Below are positions 13,930 through 14,578 of a stretch of 14,578 bases of DNA, in pieces (within the stretch, counting starts at the first letter, position 1; the number at the start of each line of letters is the position of its first letter). Source of the DNA: Spirochaetota bacterium (GTDB lineage Bacteria > Spirochaetota > JAGLSM01 > JAKPMW01); the NCBI GenBank assembly GCA_029548715.1, contig JAKPMW010000046.1:1-14578 (forward strand). Direction: 5' to 3'. The notes beneath the pieces were generated by a model, which searched no databases, had not been told where the DNA came from, and saw only the letters and a list, made by a program, of their open reading frames with translations. The position numbers were made by a program, and so were the translations under genes.

Positions 13930-14578
13930 CTATTTCCCTTTTCCGCCCGTGAGGAGGATAATCCCGGCAATGATCGCGCCGACGACTGCGACGGCGATCA
14001 GGACGCGGACCCAGCTGACCGGTTTTTTTCCGGCGACCTTGCCGCTCTGGCCGTTGATGATCACCCGGTAGGCCTTGTTGCGGTAGACATAGACAAGGAG
14101 CCAGACGGGAAGCATCATCAGGCGTGAGGTGGCGTTGCTGATTTTTGTGTCCACGTGCAAAAGATCACCCACCATGCTGTCGCAGGCCCGGCGTTCCTTG
14201 TCCCTGATGCGCGCTGAAGCCTCTTCGCGGGCTGTCTCGGCACTCTTGCAGGGCTTCTCGACCCTGAAGCCGTCCATGAAGACCGGTTCCCAGGGCTTGG
14301 CCCCGTCATCATCGAAGGGGAGGACCGAATCGATTTCGGCCTGTTCGAGTCCTTTTGATGCCGTGATAAAATCCTTGTAGTGTTCGTGGTGATTGCCGTG
14401 GCGCTCGCGATATTCGTACTCGGCCGGTCTGTCGTTGCTGGCCTCGCGGATGGTGATCCTGTCGCGCCCGCTCCACTCGCTCTCGGCATCAGCATTGATT
14501 CTCCAGAAGGGGATGTAGACACCTTCAAAGCCGCGTTCGAGAAAACTGGTCACGAGGTCGCCCGGTTTGAAGAGGCCT
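13930..14578 (-). CDS. C-terminal part of a zinc-ribbon-type membrane protein (5' end outside window)
   Basis: The frame stays open from the TAG at 13930-13932 to the right edge, so about 215 C-terminal residues are seen. A GTG at 14553 is an internal possibility only. FEGVYIPFWRINADAESEW near the visible start, then LPVWLLVYVYRNKAYRVIINGQSGKVAGKKP and a final membrane helix (WVRVLIAVAVVGAIIAGIILL), match my memory of bacterial proteins annotated as TFIIB-type zinc-ribbon or 'primosomal N-prime-like' proteins. Those carry a cysteine zinc ribbon at the N-terminus, which here would lie outside the window. Between them is a hydrophilic stretch with HGNHHEHYKDF and a helical acidic-basic segment. 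The protein ends in a glycine/lysine tail, GGKGK. Cellular function of this group is unknown to me. The family match is by pattern only. Confidence 0.7.
   Translation of the reverse strand, partial: GLFKPGDLVTSFLERGFEGVYIPFWRINADAESEWSGRDRITIREASNDRPAEYEYRERHGNHHEHYKDFITASKGLEQAEIDSVLPFDDDGAKPWEPVFMDGFRVEKPCKSAETAREEASARIRDKERRACDSMVGDLLHVDTKISNATSRLMMLPVWLLVYVYRNKAYRVIINGQSGKVAGKKPVSWVRVLIAVAVVGAIIAGIILLTGGKGK

Noticed and set aside
1..14578. CRISPR array, tRNA, rRNA, transposase or toxin-antitoxin pair
   Set aside because: I saw no regularly spaced repeats, no tRNA cloverleaf or rRNA segment, and no transposase or toxin motifs on either strand.

Overview
The window is a stretch of bacterial chromosome. 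It is GC-rich and densely coded on both strands, except for its first ~430 bases, which are clearly AT-rich. The gene set points to a diderm (Gram-negative) bacterium: an exported M23 endopeptidase, an exported D,D/L,D-carboxypeptidase-type M15 enzyme, a DsbD-type electron conduit for the envelope, an MscS channel, and the two enzymes that commonly begin surface-glycan synthesis. I could not fix the phylum. The promoter-like word GCTATATTTG precedes three genes. It resembles the TAnnTTTG element of Bacteroidota, but it also fits an ordinary sigma70 -10 box, so it does not settle the question.

Layout, left to right. (1) 1-430: AT-rich, with the 3' end of a small helix-turn-helix gene followed by a repeat-rich spacer; possibly acquired DNA. 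(2) 430-873: a small two-helix membrane protein of DUF3592 type, followed by a terminator-like hairpin. (3) 1125-4035: a divergent pair, an M23 peptidase (minus) and a C45-like Ntn hydrolase with a helical tail (plus). Only 34 bases separate their start codons, and the two predicted promoters point at each other. (4) 4205-6987: a polyprenyl-phosphate hexose-1-phosphate transferase and a soluble nucleotide-sugar 4,6-dehydratase whose start overlaps the transferase stop. This looks like the first-steps module for a capsule, O-antigen or glycoprotein glycan, but no glycosyltransferases follow. (5) 7148-8636: an S4 RNA-binding mini-protein, a flavin reductase-fold protein and thiamine diphosphokinase, joined by two ATGA stop/start overlaps. 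(6) 8736-9560: a protein I do not recognise, convergent with an SH3-like plus M15 peptidase (9567-10511, minus). (7) 10745-13765: DsbD and an MscS channel, closely spaced. (8) 13930-14578: the C-terminal part of a membrane protein, running off the right edge on the minus strand.

Taken together this is mostly an ordinary envelope-maintenance neighbourhood: wall hydrolases, glycan initiation, periplasmic thiol reduction and osmotic release. I see no CRISPR array, tRNA, rRNA, insertion sequence or recognisable defence system. The parts most worth a second look are the head-on promoters of the M23/C45 pair, the shared GCTATATTTG promoter word with possible leaderless starts, the AT-rich left edge with its repeats, and the unassigned protein at 8736-9560.
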